Shown here: positions 1 to 12,580 of the stretch, piece after piece | How the letters are laid out: every line of letters starts with the position of its first letter | Position numbering within the stretch: the first letter of the stretch is position 1 | Assembly (NCBI RefSeq): GCF_937616625.2 | Contig: NC_065570.1 | Location: forward strand, 38,075,665 to 38,139,664 | DNA from: Mercurialis annua | Lineage: Eukaryota > Streptophyta > Magnoliopsida > Malpighiales > Euphorbiaceae | Direction: 5' to 3' | DNA length: 64,000 nt | Translations under genes and position numbers: made by a program | The notes under the pieces: generated by a model | What the model saw: only the letters and a program-made list of their open reading frames with translations | The model's database searches: none | What the model was told of the DNA's origin: nothing

Positions 1-96
1 ATAATATAACATAACCATGCTTAGGTAATCGGAACAACGCGTTAAAGAGACTTGAGACACGACATACTAATCTATTGTTACTTTTCACGCACACCT
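1..96 (-). repeat. 99-bp satellite block, minus orientation
   Basis: About one monomer of the window's satellite in minus orientation, recognisable by AACCATGCTTAGG and GAGACTTGAGAC. It is cut by the window edge. It ends at a palindromic head-to-head switch to plus orientation centred near base 94. Confidence 0.9.
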
Positions 97-107
97 TGCG
101 TGAAAAG
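81..107. repeat. Palindromic satellite inversion junction
   Basis: CTTTTCACGCA at 81-91 is followed after 5 bases by its exact reverse complement TGCGTGAAAAG at 97-107. The satellite changes orientation here. The 11-bp perfect arms extend as imperfect inverted satellite on both sides. Confidence 0.85.
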
Positions 108-310
108 TGACGCAGGATTAGTATGTCGTGTCACAAGTCTCTTTAATGTGTCGTTCTGATTACCCAAGACTGGTTAGGTTATATTATTCAAAGTGTGCGA
201 GAAAAATTACGATAACTTAATATGTCGTGTCTCAAGTATCTTTAACGCATCGTTCCGATTACCTAAGAATGCTTAGTTATATTACGCAAGGTGTACATGA
301 AAAGTGACGC
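97..310 (+). repeat. 99-bp satellite block, plus orientation
   Basis: Roughly two plus-oriented monomers. They end at GTGACG (phase 40 of the monomer, phase 1 being GGTTAGG), where non-satellite organellar sequence begins. Confidence 0.88.
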
Positions 311-380
311 GTCAAAATGATACGGATCAACCCCTTCTTCTTGCGCCAAAGATCTTACAAAGGAGTTTTGATAGGGAATT

Positions 381-438
381 CACGATTTCGATCTTTTTCA
401 ATAAAATCATCACGCAGTAAATTAACAAAGCCAAAAGT
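381..438 (-). pseudogene. rbcL: Fragment of chloroplast rbcL (Rubisco large subunit)
   Basis: Read on the minus strand, 438-381 translates as FVNLLRDDFIEKDRNR. From knowledge of the family, this matches the internal rbcL stretch FVDLLRDDFIEKDRSR ahead of the conserved FTQDWVS segment. Only about 19 of roughly 475 codons are present, and similarity stops abruptly at both ends. It is nonfunctional plastid-derived DNA. It could have come directly from plastid DNA or through the mitochondrial genome, where rbcL pieces are common. Confidence 0.75.
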
Positions 439-473
439 TCTTGCCGCCCGCTTGACGGGCGGAGAGCTCGTTA

Positions 474-520
474 ACCTTCAATTTCACCGGGTCCATGTTG
501 GAGACAGCGGGGCAGTTGTT
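474..520 (-). pseudogene. Fragment resembling mitochondrial 26S rRNA
   Basis: The minus strand holds CTGCCCCGCTGTCTCC followed by GACCCGGTGAAATTGAA. From memory this matches the bacterial-type large-subunit rRNA segment written in E. coli as CTGTCTCCACCCGAGACTCA then GTGAAATTGAA, in its plant mitochondrial form. At about 45 bases it cannot be a functional rRNA. The assignment is from recall and needs a database comparison. Confidence 0.55.
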
Positions 521-2537
521 ATACTAATATATTGTTACTTTTCACGCACACCTTGCGTAATATAACCTAACAATGCTTAGGTAATCGGAACGACGCATTA
601 GAGAGACTTGTGACGCGACATAAGCATGTTAATCGAAACGACACGTTAAAGAGACTTGAGACGCGACATACTAATCTAGCGTCACTTTTCACGCACACCT
701 TGCGTAATATAACATAACCATGCTTAGCTAATCGGAACGACGCGTTAAAGAGACTTCAGTTGGGACATACTAATCTAGCGCTACTTTTCTCGCACACTTT
801 GCCTAATATAACCTAACCATTCTTGGGTAATAGGAACGACGCGTAAAAGAGACTTGAGACACGGCATACAAATCTAGCGTCACTTTTCAAGCACTCTTTG
901 CGTAATATAATCTAACCATACTTAGGTAATCGGAACGACGCGTTAAAGAGAACGCGACATACTTATCTAGCATCACTTTTCATACACACTTTGCGTAATA
1001 TAACCTAACCATGCTTAGGTAATCAGAACGACGCGTTAAACAGACTTGAGACGCGACATACTAATCTAGCGTCACTTTTCACGAACGCTTTGCATAATAT
1101 AACCTAACCATGCTTAGGTAATCGGAACAACGCGTTAAAGAGAATTGAGACGCGACATACTAATCTAGCGTCACTTTTCATGCACCCTTTGCATAATATA
1201 ACCTAACCACGCATGGGTAATCGGAACAACGCGTTAGAGAGACTTGTTATGCAACATAAGCATGGTAATCGAATCGACGTGTTAAAGAGACTTGAGATGC
1301 GCCATACTAATCTAGCGTCACTTTATACGCACAATTTGCGTAATATAACCTAACCATGCTTAGGTAATCGGAACAACGCGTTAAAGAGAATTGAGACACG
1401 ACATACTATTCTAGCGTCACTTTTCACGCACACTTTGCGTAATATAACCTAACCATGCTTAGGTAATGGAACGATGCGTTAAACAGACTTGACACACGAC
1501 ATACTAATCTAACGTCACTTTTCACGCACGCTTTGCATAATATAACCTAACCATGCATAGGTAATATGAAGAACGCGTTAAACAGAATTGAGACACGACA
1601 TACTAATCTAGCGTCACTTTTCAAGCATCCTTTGCGTAATATAACCTATCCATGCTTAGGTAATTGGAACGACGCGTTAAAATGACTTGTAACACGACAT
1701 AAGCATGGTAATTGAAACGACGCGTTAAAGACACTTGAGTGCGTCATACTAATCTAGCGTCACTTTTCACGCACACTTCGCGTCATGTAACCTAACCATG
1801 CTTAGGTAATCGGAACGACGCTTAAAAGAGACTTGAGACTCGACATACTAATATATTGTTACTTTTCACGCACACTTTTTGTAATATAACCTAACCATGC
1901 TTTAGGTAATCGGAACGAAGCGTTAAAGAGACTTAAGAAGCGACATGCTAAGCTAGCGTAACTTTTCTCGCACACTTTGCGTAATATAACCTAACCTTTC
2001 TTGGGTAATGAACGATTCGTTAAGGAGACTTGAGACGTAATATACTAATGCTGCTTCACTTTTCACGCACTCTTTGCGTAATATAACCTAACCATTGTTA
2101 GGCAATCGGAACAACGCATTAAAGAGACTTGAGACACAACATACTAATCTAGCGTCACTTTTTACGCATACTTTGTGTAATATAATCTAACTATGCATAG
2201 GTAATCATAACAATTCGTTAAAGAGACTTGTGTCGCAACATACTAATCTAGCGACAGTTTTAACGCAAACTTGGCGTAATATAACATATCCATGCTTAGG
2301 TAATCGAAACGACGCGTTGAAGATACTTGAGGTGCGACATACTAATCTAGCGTCACTTTTTACCCACACTTTGCGTAATATTACCTAACCATGCTTAGGT
2401 AATCGGAACGACACGTTAAAATGACTTGAGACACGCCATACTAATTTAGCTTTACTTTTTACGCTCACTTGCAAAATATAACCTAACCATGCTTAAGTAA
2501 TCGGAACAACGCGTTAATGAGACTTGAGACGCGACAT
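521..2537 (-). repeat. 99-bp satellite block, minus orientation
   Basis: About 20 monomers in minus orientation, including 48-bp partial monomers (for example GACATAAGCATGGTAATCG near 615 and 1255). The right edge is an abrupt orientation switch: GACGCGACAT is followed directly by TGCGATTACC. Confidence 0.9.
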
Positions 2538-3026
2538 TGCGATTACCTAAGCATGGTTAGGTTATCTTATGCCAAGAGTGCGTGAATAGTGACACTGGAT
2601 TAGTATGTCGCGTCACAAGTCTCTTTAACACCTCGTTCCGATTACGTAAGCATGGTTAGGTTATATTACGCTAAGTGTGCGTGCAAAGTGACGCTAGATT
2701 AGTATGTCGCAAGTCTCTCTAACGCGTCGTTCCGATTACCTAAGCATGGCTAGGTTATATTAAGCAGAGTGTGCATGAAAAGTGACGCTAGATTAGTATG
2801 TCGCGTCTCAAGTCTCTCTAACGCGTCGTTGCGATTACCTAAGCATTGTTAGGTTATATTACACAAAGAGTGCGTGAATAGTGACGCTAGACTAGTATGT
2901 CGCGTCACAAGTGTCTCTAACACCTCGTTCCGATTACCTAAGCATGGTTAGGTTATATTACGCTAAGTGTGCGTGAAAAGTGACCCTAGATTAGTATTTC
3001 GCGTCGCAAGTCTCTCTAATGCGTCG
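2091..3026. repeat. Segmental duplication copy A, containing an inversion junction
   Basis: This stretch shares rare variants in the same order with 15211-16152: GCGACAGTTTTAACGCAAAC (GCGACAATTTTAACGCAAAC in copy B), GAAGATACTTGAGG, TTTTTACCCACACTT, the inversion joint, and GTATTTCGCGTCGCAAG. Monomers elsewhere lack this combination. It is one higher-order block copied whole, about 13.1 kb apart. Confidence 0.8.
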
Positions 3027-5009
3027 TTCCAATTACCGAAGCATGGCTAGGTTATATTACGCAAAGTGTGCGTGAAAAGCAACGCTAGATTAGTATGTCG
3101 CGTCTCAAGCGTCTCTATCGCGTCGTTGCGATTACCTATGCATCGTTAGGTTATACTACATAAAGAGTGCGTGAATAGTGCCGCTAGATTAGTATGTCAC
3201 GTCACAAGTCTCTCTAACGCCCCGTTCTGATTACCTAAACACGGTTAGGTTATATTTTTTAAGTGTGCGTGAAAATTGACGCTAGATTATATTGCGCAGA
3301 GTGTGCGTGAAAAGTGATTAATATGTCGCGTCTCAAGTCTCTTTAACGCGTCGTATCAATTACCATTCTTATGTCGGGTCAAAAGTCTATCTAACGCGTC
3401 GTTTCGATTACCTAAGCATGGTTAGGTTGTATTACTCAAAGAGTGAGTGTATAGTGGCGGTAGATTAGTATGTCGCCTCTCAAGTCTCTTTAACGTGTCC
3501 TTCCGATTACCTAAGCATGGTTAGGTTAGATTACGCAAAGTGTGCGTAAAAGGTGACGCTAAATTAGTATGTCGCGACTTAAGTCTCTTTAACGCGTTGT
3601 TTCTATTACCTAAGCATGGTTAGGTTATATTACGCAAAGTATGTGTGAAAAGTGACGCTACATTTATATGTCGCATCTCAAGTCTCTTTAACGCGTCGTT
3701 CCGATTACCTAAGCATGGTTAGATTGTATTACGCAAACTGTGCTCGAAAAGTGAAGTTTGATTAGTATGGCGCGTCCTAAGACTCTTTAATGCGTCATTC
3801 CAATTACCTAAGCATGGTTACGTTATATTACGCAAAGTGTGCGTGAAAAGTGACGCTAGATTAGTATGTCACGTCTTAAGTCTCTTTAACGCATTGTTCC
3901 GATTACCTAAACATGGTCAGGTTATTTTACGCAATGTGTGCGTGAAAAGTGACGCTAGATTAGTATGTCGCGTCTGAAGTCTCTAAAAATGCGTGTTCTG
4001 AATACCTGAGCATGGCTTGATTATTACACAAAGTGTGCGTGAAAAGTGACGCTAGAATAGTGTGTCGCTTTTCAAGTCTCTTTAATGCATCGTTCCGATT
4101 ACCTAAGCATGGTTAGGTAGTGTGCATGAAAAGTAACGCTAGATTAGTATGTCGAGTCTCAAGTCTCTTTAACTCAGCTTTGCGATTACCTAAGCATGGT
4201 TTAGTTATATTACTCAAAGTGTGCTTGACAAGTGACACTAGATTAGTATGTCGCGTCTCAAGTCTCTTTAACTCGTCAATCCGATTACCAAAGCATGGTT
4301 AGGTGTCGTTCCGATTACCTAAGCATGGTTAGGTTATATTACGCGAAGTGTGCGTGAAAAGTGACGCTGGATTGGTATGTCATGTCTCAAATCTCTTTAA
4401 AGCGTCGTTCCGATTACCTAATCATGGTTAGGTTGTATTACGCAAAGTGTGCGTGAAAAATGACGGCTAGATTAGTATGTCGCGTCTCAAGTCTCTTTAA
4501 CGCGTCGTTCCGATTACCTAAGCATGGTTTGGTTATATTTCGCAAAGCGTGCGTAAAAAGTGACGCTAGATTAGTATGGCGCGTTTCAAGTCTCTTTAAC
4601 CCGTCGTTTCGATTACTTTGCTTATGTCGCGTCACAAGTGTCTCTAACACGTCGTTCTGATTACCTAAGCATGGTTAGGTTGGATTACACAAAGTGTGCG
4701 TGAAAAGTGACAATCAATTAGTATGTCGCATTTCAAGTCTCTTTGACGCGTCGTTCCGATTACCTAGGCATGGTTAGGTTATTTGACGCAAACTGTGCGT
4801 GAAAAGTGATGCTAGATTAGTATGTCGCGTCTCAAGTCTCTTTAATGCGTATTCTGATTACCTAAGCATGTTGAGGTTATATTACGTAAAGTGTGCGTGA
4901 AAAGTGACACTAGATTAGTATTTCTCGTTTCAAGTCTCTTTAACGCGTCGTTTCGATTTCCAAAGCATGGTTAGGTTATATGACGCAAAGTTTGTGTGAA
5001 AAGTGACGC

Positions 5010-6040
5010 TACATTAGTATGTCGCGTCTCAAGTCTCTTTAACGCGTCGTTCCGATAACCTAAGCATGGTTAGGTTATATTACGCAAAGTCTGCGTAAAA
5101 AGTGACGAGTATGGCGCGTTTCAAGTCTCTTTAACGCGTCGTTTTGATTATCATGCTTATGACACGTCACAAGTCTCTCTAACGCGTCGTGCTTATTACA
5201 TAAGCATGGTTGACTTATACTACGCCAAGTGTGCGTGAAAAGTGACGCTAGATTAGTATATCCCATCACAAGTCTATCTAACGCGTCCTTCTGATTATGT
5301 AAGCATGGTTGGGTTATATTACGCAAAGTGTTCGTGAAAAGCGACGCTAGATTAGTATGTCGCGTTTCAAGCTTCTTTAATGTGTCGTTCCGATTACCTA
5401 AGCATGGTTAGGTTATATTACGAAAGTGTGCGTGAAAAGCGACAATAGATTAGTATGTCTTGTCTGAAGTCTCTTTTACGCGTCGTTTTGATTACCATGC
5501 TTATGTGGAGACACATGTCTCTATATCGCGTCGTTCCGATTACCTAAGCATGGTTAGTTTATACTATACGAAGTGTGCGTGAAAAGTTAAAATAGATTAG
5601 TATGTTGCGTTTCAAGTCTTTTTAACGCGTCGTTTCGATTACCTACGCATGGTTATGTTATATTACGCAAAGAGTTCTTGAATAGTGATGCTAGGTTAGT
5701 ATGTTGCGTCTCCAGTCTCTTTAATACGTCGCTCTGATTACCTAAGCATGGCTAGATTATATTACGCAAAGTGTGAGTAAAAAGTGACGCTAAATTAGCA
5801 TGGCGCATCTCAAGTCTCTTTAACGCGTTGTTCTGATTACCTAAGAATGGTTAGGTTATATTACCCAAAGTGTGAGTAAAAAGTGACGCTAAATTAGTAT
5901 GGTGTGTCTCAAGTCACTTTAACACGTCGTTTCGATAACCTAAGAATAGTTAGGTTATATTGCGCAAAGTGTGCGTAAAAATGACGCTAAATTAGTATGG
6001 TGCCTTTCAAGTTTTTTAACGCGTCTTTTCAAGTGTCTCT
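5010..6040 (+). repeat. Higher-order satellite duplication, copy 1 (partner 6550-7480)
   Basis: Shared rare variants in order are GGTTGACTTATA-TACGCCAAG, CCCATCACAAGTCTATCTAA, TGTGGAGNCACATGTCTC, and a terminal TTTTTTAACGCGTCTTTTCAA. The offset is about 1537 bp at the left end and about 1439 bp at the right, a difference of one 99-bp monomer. One monomer was therefore gained or lost after duplication. Confidence 0.75.
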
Positions 6041-6549
6041 AACGCGTCGTTCTGATTAACTAAGCATGGTTAGGTTATATTACGCAATGTGTGCGTGAAA
6101 AGGGACAATATGTTAGTATGTTGCGTCTCAAGTATATTTAACGTGTCGTTCTGATTACCTAAGCATTGTTATGTTAGTCGTTAAAAGTGTCACTAGATTA
6201 GTATGTCCCGTCAAAAGTCTCTTTAACGCGGTGTTACGATTACCTAAGCATGGTTAGGTTATATTACGCTAAGTTTGCGTAAAAAAGTGACGTTAGATTA
6301 GTATGGCACGTCAAAAGTCTCTTTAACGCGTCGTTAAGATTACCATGCTCATGTCACATTACAAGTCTCTCTAACACGTCGTTCCAAGTAACTAAGCATG
6401 GTTAGGTTATATTACGCAAAATGTGCGGGAAAATTGACAAATGATTAGTATGTCGCGTCTCAAGTCTCTTTAACGCGTTGTTCCGATTACCTAAGCATGG
6501 TTAGGTTATTTTACGCAAAGTGTGCGTGAAAAGTGACGCTAGGTTAGTA

Positions 6550-7480
6550 TGTCGTGTCTCGAGTCTCTTTAACGCGTCGTTCCGATTTGCTACACATGGT
6601 TAGGTTATATTACACAAAGTCTGCATAAAAAGTGACGCTAGATTAGTATGGCGCGTCTCAAGTCTATTTAACGCGTCGTTTCGATTATCATGCTTAGGAC
6701 GCGACACAAGTCTCTCTAACCCGTCGTTCGTATTACCTAAGCATGGTTGACTTATATTACGCCAAGTGTGCATGAAAAGTGACGCTAGATTAGTATGTCC
6801 CATCACAAGTCTATCTAACGCGTCGTTCCGATTACGTAAGCATGGTTGGGTTATTTTACCAAAGTGTGAGTGAAAAGTGACAATGGATTAGTATGTCGTG
6901 TCTGAAGTCTCTTTAACGCGTCGTTTTGATTACCATGCATATGTGGAGTCACATGTCTCTCTATCGCGTCGTTCCGATTACCTAAGCATGGTTAGGTTAT
7001 ATTATGCAAAGTGTGCGTAAAAAGTGAAAATAGATTAGTATGTTGCGTTTCAAGTCTCTTTAACGCGTCGTTCCGATTGCCTACGCATGGTTAGGTTATA
7101 TTACGCAAAGAGTTCGTGAATAGTGATGCTAGGTTAGTATGTTGCGTCTCGAGTCTCTTCAACGCGTCGTTCCGATTACCTAATCATAGTTAGATTATAT
7201 TACGCAAAGTATGAGTAAAAAGTGACGCTAAATTAGTATGGCGCGTCTCAAGTCTCTATAACGCGTCGTTCCGATTACCTAAGAATGGTTAGGTTATATT
7301 ACGCAAAGTGTGAGTAAAAAGTGACGCTAAATTAGTATTGTGAGTCTCAAGTCACTTTAACACGTCGTTCCGATAACCTAAGCATAGTTAGGTTATACTA
7401 CGCGAAGTGTGCGTAAAAATGACGCTAGATTAGTATGGCGCGTTACAAGTTTTTTTAACGCGTCTTTTCAACTGTCTCTA
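6550..7480 (+). repeat. Higher-order satellite duplication, copy 2 (partner 5010-6040)
   Basis: Second copy of the block described at 5010-6040. Its right end coincides with the switch from plus to minus orientation, so the inversion breakpoint and the duplication edge are close or identical. Confidence 0.72.
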
Positions 7481-10378
7481 ATCTAGCGTCACTTTTCACG
7501 CACAATTTGCGTAATATAACCTAACCATGCTTAGGAAATCGGAACGACGCGTTAGAGAGACTTGAGACGCGACATACTAATCTAACGTCACTTATCACAC
7601 ATACTTTGTGTAATATAACCAAACCAGGCTTAGGTAATCGGAACGACGCGTTAAAGAGACTTGTGAGGCGAGATAAGCATGATAATACAAACGACGCGTT
7701 AAAGAGACTTAAGACGCGACATACTAATCTAGCGTCACTTTTCACGCAGACTTTGCATAATATAACCTAACCATGCTTAGATAATCGGAACGACACGTTA
7801 GATAGACTTAAGACGCGCCATACTAATCTAGCGTCACTCTTTACGCACAATTTGCGTAATATAACCTAACCATGCTTAGGTAATCGGAATGACGCGTTAA
7901 AGAGACATGAGACGCGACATATTAATCTAGCGTCACTTTTCATGCACACTTTGCGTAATATAACCTAACCATGCTTAGGTTATCGGAACAACTCGTTAAA
8001 GAGAATTGAAACGCGACATACTAATCTAGCGTCACATTTTACGCACAGAGACGCGTTAAATAGGCTTGATACGCGACATACTAATCTAGCGTTACTTTTC
8101 TCGCACACTTTACGTAATATAACCTAAACATTCTTGGTTAATCCGAACGACGCGTTAAAGAGACTTGAAACTCGACATACTAATCCTGCGTCACTTTTCA
8201 CGCACTCTTTGCGTAATATAACCTAACCATGCTTAGGTAATCAGAACGACGCGTTATAGAGAATTGAAATGCGACATACTAATCTAGCGTCAATTTTACG
8301 CACACGTTGACGCGTTAAATAGACTTTATACGCGACATACTAATCTATTGTCACTTTTCACGCATACTTTCCGTAATATAACCTAACCATGCTTAAGTAA
8401 TCGGAACGACGCGTTAAAGAGACTTGAGACACGACATGCTAATCAATTGTTACTTTTCACGCACATTTTGCGTACTATAAGCTAATCATGCTTAAGTTAT
8501 TGGAACGACGCGCTAGAGAGACTTGTGACGCGACATAAGCATGCTAATCGAAACGACGCGTTAAAGAGACTTGAGATGCGACATACTAATCTAGCGTCAC
8601 TTTTCACGCAAACTTTGCATAATATAACCTAACCATGATTAGGTAACCGGAACGACGCATTAATGAGTCTTGAGACGCGACATAATAATCTAGCGTCATT
8701 TTTCACGCACACCTTGCGTAATATAACCTACCCAAGCTTAGGTAATCGGCACGATGCCTTAAAGAGACTTGGGTTGCGACATACTAATCTAGCGTTACTT
8801 TTCTTGCAAACTTAGCGTAATATAACCTAACCATGCTTAGGTAATCAGAACGACCCATTAGAGAGACTTGTGACGCGACATAAGATTGGTAATTGAAACG
8901 ACGCGTTAAAGAGACTTGAGACGCGACATACTAATCTAGCATCACTTTTCACGTACACTTTGCATAATATAACCTAACCGTGCTTAGGTAATCGGAACGA
9001 CGCGTTAGATAGACTTAAGACGCGCCATACTAATCTAGCGTCACTTTTTACCATCACTTTGCGTAATATAACCTAACCATGCTTAGTTAATCTGAACGAC
9101 GCGTTAAAGAGACTTAAGACGCGACATACTAATCTAGCGTCACTTTTCATGCACACTTTGCGTAATATAACCGAACCATGGTTAGGTAATCGGAACGACC
9201 TGTTAGAGAGACTTGTGACGCGACATAAGATTGGTAATTGAAAGGACGCGTTAAAGAGACTTGAGACGTGACATATACTAATCTAGCGTCACTTTTCACT
9301 CAAATTTTGCATAATATAGCCTAATCATGCTTAGGTAATCAGAACCACGAGTTAGATAGACTTAAGACGTGACATACTAATCTATTGTCATTTTTCACTC
9401 ACACTTCGCGTAATATAACCCAACCATTCTTGGGTAATCGGAACGACGCGTTAAAGAGACTTGAGACGCGACATACTAATCGAGGGTCACTTTCTACGCA
9501 TTATTTGTGTAATATAACCTAACCATGCTTAGGTAATCAGAACGATGCGCTAAAGAGAGTTGAGACGCAACATACTAATCTATTATTATTTTTCACGCAA
9601 ACTTTGTGTAATATAACCTAACCATGCTTAGGCAACCGAAACGACTCGTTAGAGAGACTTGTGACGTGACATAAGATTGGTAATCGAAACGACGCGTTAA
9701 AGAGACTTGAGACGCGATATACTAATCTAGCGTCACTTTTCACGCACACTTTGCATAATATAACCTAACCACGCTTAGGTAGAACGACGCGTTAGATAGA
9801 CTTAAAAGCGCCATACTAATCTAGCGTCACTTTTTACGCACACTTTGCGTAATATAACCTAACCATGCTTAGGTAATCGGAACTACACTTTAAAGAGACT
9901 TGAGACGCGACATACTAATCTAGCGTCACTTTTCATGCACACTTTGAGTAATATAACTTAACCATGCTTAGGTAATCGGAACGACCCGTTAGAGACACTT
10001 GTGATGTGACATAAGATTGGCAATTGAAACGACGCGTGAAAGAGACTTGAGACGCGACATACTAATCTAGCGTCACTTTTCACGCACACTTTGCATAATA
10101 TAACCTAACCATGCTTAGGTTATCGGAACGACGCGTTAGATAGACTTAAGACGCGATATACTAATATACTGTCATTTTTCACGCACACTTTGCGTAACAT
10201 AACCTAAACATGCTTTGATAATCGGAACAATGCGTTAGAGAGACTTGTGACGCGACATAAGCATGGTAATCGAAACGACACGTTAAAGAGACTTGAGACG
10301 CGCCATATTAATATAGCGTCACTTTTTACGCACACTTTGCGTAATGGAAATTAGAACAACGCGTTAGAGAGACTTGAG

Positions 10379-10870
10379 ACGCGACATACTAATTTAGCGT
10401 CACTTTTCACGCACACTTTGCATAATATAGCCTAACCATGCCTAGGAAATCGGAACAACACGTTAGAGAGACTTCAGATGCGACATACTAATCAAACGTC
10501 ACTTTTCACGCACACTTTGCGTAATATAACCTAACCATGCTTAGGTAATCGAAACGACGCGCGAGATAAGCATGGTAATCGAAACGACACGTTAAAGAGA
10601 CTTGAGACGTGACATAGTAATCTATTGATCCTTTTTACGCACACTTTGTGTAATATAATTTAACCATGCTTAGGTAATCGGAACGACGTGTTAAAGAGAC
10701 TTGAGACGCGACATTCTAATCTATTGATCCTTTTTATGCACACTTTGCGTAATATAACCTAACCATGCTTGAGTAATTGGAACAACGCGTTAAATAGACT
10801 TGCGACGCGACATACTAATCTATTGTCATTTTTCACGCACACTTTGCGTAATATAACCTAACCATGCTTA
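10379..10870 (-). repeat. Higher-order satellite duplication, copy 1 (partner 11833-12309)
   Basis: Shares with 11833-12309 the ordered rare variants CATGCCTAGGAAATCGGAAC, ACTAATCAAACGTCAC, a shortened GAGATAAGCA module, TAGTAATCTATTGATCC and TTCTAATCTATTGATCC. The offset is about 1.45 kb. Confidence 0.75.
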
Positions 10871-11832
10871 GGTAATCGGAACGACGCGTTAGAGAGACTT
10901 GTGACACGACATAAGCATGGTAATCGAAAACCACGCGTTAAACAGAATTAAGACGCGCCATATTAATCTAGCGTCACTTTTTACGCATACTTTGCGTAAT
11001 ATAACGTAACCATGCTTAGGTAATCGTAACGACGCATTAAGAGACGCGAGATAAAACATGGTAATCGAAATGACCCGTTAAAGAGACTAGAGACGAAACA
11101 TACTAATATAGCTACACTTGTTACGCACATTTTGTGTGATATAACCTAACCACGCTAAGGTAATCGGTTCGACCCGTTTAAGAGACTTGAGACTGGACAT
11201 ACTAATCTAGCGTCACTTTTCACGCACACTTTGCGTAATATAACCTAACCATGCTTAGGTAATAGTAACGATGCATTAAAGAGATGTGAGACGCGACATA
11301 CTAATCTATTGATCCTTTTCTCGCACACTTTACGTACTGTAACCTAACCATGCTTAGGCAATCGGAACGACGCATTTGAGAGACTTGTGACGTGACATAA
11401 GCATTGTAACAGAAATGATGCGTTAAATAGACTTGAGACGCGACATACTAATCTAGTGTCACTTTTCACACAAACTTTGCCTAATATAACCTAACCATGC
11501 TTAGGTAATCAGAACGACGCATTAAAGAGCCTGGAGACGCGACATACTAATCTATCACTTTTCACGCACACCTTGCGAAATATAACCTAACCATGCTTAG
11601 GTAATCGAAAAGACGCATTAAATATACTTGAGATGCGACATACTAATCTATTGTCATTTTTCACGCACACTTTGCGTAATATAACATGCTTAGGTAATCG
11701 GAACGACGCGTAAAAGAGACTTGAGACGCGCCATACTAATCTAGCGTCACTTATTTCGCACACTTTGTTGAATATAACCTAACCATGCTTAGGTAATCGG
11801 AACAACGCATTAAAGAGCCTTGAGACGCGACA

Positions 11833-12309
11833 TACTAATTTAGCGTCACTTTTCACGCACACTTTACATAATATAACCTAACCATGCCTAGGAAATCGGA
11901 ACAACACGTTAGAGAGACTTGAGATGCGACATACTAATCAAACGTCACTTTTCACGCACACTTTGCGTAATATAACCTAACCGTGCTTAGGTAATCGAAA
12001 CGACGCGAGAGATAAGCAATGTAATAGAAACGACACGTTAAAGAGACTTGAGACGTGACATAGTAATCTATTGATCCTTTTTAACATTTGTGTAATATAA
12101 CTTAACCATGCTTAGGTAATCGGAACGATGTGTTAAAGAGACTTGAGACGTGACATTCTAATCTATTGATCCTTTTTATGCACACTTTGCGTAATATAAC
12201 CTAACCATGCTTGAGTAATTAGAACGACGCGTTAAATAGACTTGCGACGCGACATACTAATCTATAGTCATTTTTCACGCACACTTTGCGTAATATAACC
12301 TAACCATGC
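11833..12309 (-). repeat. Higher-order satellite duplication, copy 2 (partner 10379-10870)
   Basis: Partner of 10379-10870. It ends at 12309, where CCATGCT is joined directly to TCTAGCGACAG, the start of a third partial copy of the 2.2-kb/15.4-kb block. Two recombination products are thus abutted here. Confidence 0.72.
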
Positions 12310-12580
12310 TTCTAGCGACAGTTTTAACGCGAACTTGGCGTAATATAACATATCCATGCTTAGGTAATCAGAACGACGCGTTTAACATACTTGAGGCGCG
12401 ACATACTAATCTAGCGTTACTTTTTACCCACACTTCGCGTATTATTACCTAACCATGCTTAGGTAATCGGAACGACACGTTAAAATGACTTGAGACATGT
12501 AATACTAATTTTGTGCCACTTTTTACGAACACTTTGCGTAATATAACCTAACCATGCTTAAGTAATTAGAACAACGCGTT
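12310..12580 (-). repeat. Third partial copy of the 2.2 kb / 15.4 kb satellite block
   Basis: Contains GCGACAGTTTTAACGC, the ACATATCCATGCTTAGG variant, TTTTTACCCACACTT and ACACGTTAAAATGACTTGAG in the same order as about 2248-2510 and 15367-15640. It lacks the inversion junction carried by the other two copies. Confidence 0.75.

Larger units (their letters stand above)
311..520. other. Chimeric organellar DNA insertion (rbcL-like plus mitochondrial rRNA-like)
   Basis: A 210-bp non-satellite insertion. An 82-codon plus-strand ORF (317-565) crosses it, but both recognisable pieces lie on the minus strand and are unrelated genes, so I do not call the ORF a gene. The order is unassigned sequence (311-380), chloroplast rbcL-like (381-438), a GC-rich spacer with the short inverted repeat GCCCG/CGGGC (439-473), then a mitochondrial large-subunit rRNA-like piece (474-520). 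Such joining of short organellar pieces is typical of filler DNA at repaired breaks, or of a mitochondrial segment already carrying plastid DNA. The satellite is plus before it and minus after it, so the insertion sits at an orientation switch. Confidence 0.65.
2538..7480 (+). repeat. 99-bp satellite block, plus orientation
   Basis: Roughly 45-50 plus-oriented monomers. The 48-bp module appears repeatedly, for example TTACCATGCTTATGTCGC. An internal duplication pairs about 5010-6040 with about 6550-7480. ORFs of 60-80 codons inside are satellite translations, not genes. Confidence 0.92.

Noticed and set aside
4120..4660. Short ORFs with repeated peptides such as CRVSSLFNASFRLPKHG on both strands throughout the satellite
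   Set aside because: They are translations of the 99-bp monomer, which is a multiple of three in length. The same peptides appear wherever a consensus stop is mutated, with no start context, conservation or other gene signal.
2538..7480. GGTTAGG as degenerate telomere repeat
   Set aside because: It occurs once per 99-bp monomer, never in tandem TTTAGGG runs, so it is part of the satellite unit.
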